NCBI GenBank assembly: GCA_002683405.1
Contig: NYTH01000028.1
Span: 124,001 to 188,000 of the forward strand
Reading direction: 5' to 3'
DNA length: 64,000 nt
Source: Salinisphaeraceae bacterium
GTDB lineage: Bacteria > Pseudomonadota > Gammaproteobacteria > Nevskiales > Salinisphaeraceae
The notes beneath the pieces were generated by a model that saw only the letters and a program-made list of their open reading frames with translations, was not told the origin of the DNA and did not search any database. A program made the position numbers and the translations under genes. The stretch's first letter is position 1. Each line of letters starts with the position of its first letter. Of the stretch, positions 62,592 through 64,000 are shown piece after piece.

Positions 62592-62987
62592 TTGTTCACT
62601 CAACTTTGGCGAGGTGGTCGGTATCGGATTGCGGTATGACGGGTGTCGGCGCCTGCCGGCCGACGATATATCCGGGGAACCGCAGCACGAGAACCGAGTA
62701 TTGGGCCGGCTTGGCCGGCAGACAACCTGTTATGATGTTTCCGCTAAACGGAAAAGGGGCTCGAAAACCGGATTCACGCTTGGGAAGAGCCGGAGCGCTC
62801 GCACAGCGCTTCACGAATTCTCTCGAAGCAGTGGCTGTATCAGCCAGGGAATTGGCCGAACTGGCCTTGACGCCTCGTATTTGAGCCCAAAAAAACCGAA
62901 CTTTCAACCCCACGGCGCAAATTATGCGTTTTGCAGCACGCAAAACCGCCGGGCGGCTTCATCTCCCCGTCAGAAGAATCAGCGAAC
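62592..62987. promoter_or_regulatory. trxA-rhlB intergenic region
   Basis: About 396 bases with divergent promoters expected. A -10-like TATGAT lies at 62731-62736, and a hairpin TTTCCG-CTAAA-CGGAAA at 62738-62754 follows directly, so it would start the rhlB leader. No coding frame of confidence is seen. Confidence 0.4.
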
Positions 62988-64000
62988 ATGAGCGAGCAGG
63001 AACTACTCACCAACACCCGCATGGACAGTCTCGGTCTGCACCCGGACCTGCAGCGAGGCCTGGACGAACTCGGCTTCAGCCACTGCACGCCCATTCAGGC
63101 TGACTGCATCCCCAAGGCCATGCACGGCGCCGACGTCGCCGGCCAGGCCCAGACCGGTACCGGCAAGACCGCTGCCTTCCTGCTGGCCACGATGCACCGC
63201 TTGCTTTCGAATCCGCCCGAGCCGTCCGAGCGCGCGCCTCAGGAAGCCAGCCAGCCGCGCGCCTTCATGCTCGCGCCCACGCGAGAGCTCGCCATTCAGA
63301 TTCACAAGGATGCCGAGCAACTCGGCCGCTATACCGGCCTGAAACAGGTGGTCTGCTATGGCGGCGCCGGCTACGAAAGCCAGCGTGAAGCCGTGGCCGC
63401 CGGCGTGGACATTCTCATCGGCACGCCCGGCCGCCTGATCGACTACTGGAAGCAGAAGGTCTACACGCTGAAGGCCGTTGAAGTGGCCGTTCTGGACGAA
63501 GCCGACCGCATGTTCGATCTGGGCTTCATCGACGACATCCGGTTTTTGTTCCGGCGCATGCCGCCCCCGCCCAATCGGGTCAACATGCTGTTCTCTGCCA
63601 CGCTGTCACATCGGGTCCTGGAGCTCGCCTACGAGCACATGAACGACCCGGAGCTCATCAAGACCGACAGCGACACGGTGAACGCCGACGCCATCCGCCA
63701 ACAGGTCTACCACGTGGCCAAGGAAGACAAGATTGCCCTGCTGCTGGGCCTGCTTCGAAGCATCGACCCGGCCCGTACGATGGTGTTCATCAACACCAAG
63801 CGCGAAGGCGAGCGGGTGGAGGATTACCTCAATGCCAACGGCCTGAAGGCGGCCGTGCTCTCGGGCGACGTGGCCCAGGGCAAGCGCATGCGCCTGCTGG
63901 AGGAATTTTCCGAGGGTGAGCTGCCCATTCTGGTCGCCACCGACGTCGCGGCGCGCGGGCTGCACATTCCGGACGTCTCGCACGTCATCAACTACGACCT
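62988..64000 (+). CDS. rhlB: DEAD-box RNA helicase RhlB, 5' part (runs off the window)
   Basis: At least 337 residues are present and the frame is open at the end of the window. All early helicase motifs are present: Q motif FSHCTPIQ, motif I AQTGTGKTAAF, Ia PTRELAIQ, GG region, TPGRLIDYW, DEAD in VLDEADRMFDLGF, SAT in LFSATLSHRV, and late motifs FINTKREGE, LSGDVAQGKRM and ATDVAARGLHIPDVSHVINYD. The adjacency to trxA-rho identifies RhlB, the RNA-degradosome helicase. Confidence 0.93.
   Translation, partial: MSEQELLTNTRMDSLGLHPDLQRGLDELGFSHCTPIQADCIPKAMHGADVAGQAQTGTGKTAAFLLATMHRLLSNPPEPSERAPQEASQPRAFMLAPTRELAIQIHKDAEQLGRYTGLKQVVCYGGAGYESQREAVAAGVDILIGTPGRLIDYWKQKVYTLKAVEVAVLDEADRMFDLGFIDDIRFLFRRMPPPPNRVNMLFSATLSHRVLELAYEHMNDPELIKTDSDTVNADAIRQQVYHVAKEDKIALLLGLLRSIDPARTMVFINTKREGERVEDYLNANGLKAAVLSGDVAQGKRMRLLEEFSEGELPILVATDVAARGLHIPDVSHVINYD

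Overview
The window is 64 kb of GC-rich chromosomal DNA from a Gammaproteobacterium. The evidence is a rhlB / trxA-rho arrangement like that of E. coli, a minCDE operon, a class II (pseudomonad-type) PHA synthase with intracellular depolymerases, FadE- and PagL-like proteins, and many neighbours of the kind found in Nevskiales, Salinisphaerales or Pseudomonadales. The order cannot be fixed from the sequence alone. No rRNA, convincing tRNA, prophage, intact insertion sequence or CRISPR array was seen, so this is mainly core chromosome with a few small accessory islands.

Layout. 1-6.3 kb: the 5' part of a short putA, a small membrane protein, a zeta-toxin/ParD-like toxin-antitoxin pair with a palindromic operator, a membrane diguanylate cyclase, a hybrid histidine kinase and dgkA. 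6.3-12.9 kb: a secreted EF-hand protein behind a sigma-54-type promoter, a possible MITE, a DUF4345 protein, a PagL-like lipid A deacylase, a MerR-type regulator behind a DnaA-box-like cluster, a nitroreductase, a two-gene operon of unknown function and a secreted low-complexity protein. 12.9-19.8 kb: a PHA operon (synthase, depolymerase-like protein with Gly in place of the nucleophile Ser, depolymerase), a YihY/BrkB membrane protein and a long-chain acyl-CoA ligase. 19.8-23.6 kb: a ten-TM metal-exporter-like protein, a lipoprotein, structured intergenic DNA and minCDE.

23.7-27.4 kb: a circularly permuted ATP-grasp, alpha-E and metallopeptidase cluster, which is a predicted peptide-ligase system. 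27.6-35.6 kb: a coupled operon of a DsbA-fold isomerase, an alpha/beta hydrolase and a degenerate FadE-like protein, then a LuxR-type regulator divergent from a DUF1329/DUF1302 pair. 35.7-36.3 kb: a block of dispersed repeats. 36.3-44.2 kb: SanA, MAPEG and CoxE-like VWA proteins, a MoxR ATPase bracketed by hairpin repeats, and pgk, gapA and tkt. 44.4-56.7 kb: a MerR regulator, an EEP-family phosphatase, DUF938/DUF427, a quinone oxidoreductase, a potassium channel with a zinc ribbon, thiC, an acyltransferase, a phosphopantetheinyl transferase, a Nudix hydrolase, an LpxH-like phosphoesterase and purD. 56.8-59.9 kb: a second predicted amidoligase system (retropepsin-like protein, inactive transglutaminase-7TM protein, RimK-like ligase). 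60-64 kb: rho with a long disordered N-terminus, trxA, and the 5' part of rhlB.

Themes. Several genes concern acyl chains and storage lipid: the PHA operon, FadD, the FadE-like operon, PagL, the DUF374 acyltransferase, DgkA, LpxH-like, and the DUF1302/1329 pair. The most unusual items are the catalytically altered PhaZ paralogue inside the PHA operon, the two separate ATP-grasp peptide-ligase systems, the FadE pseudoenzyme, and the Rho N-terminal RGG/Asn-rich extension.
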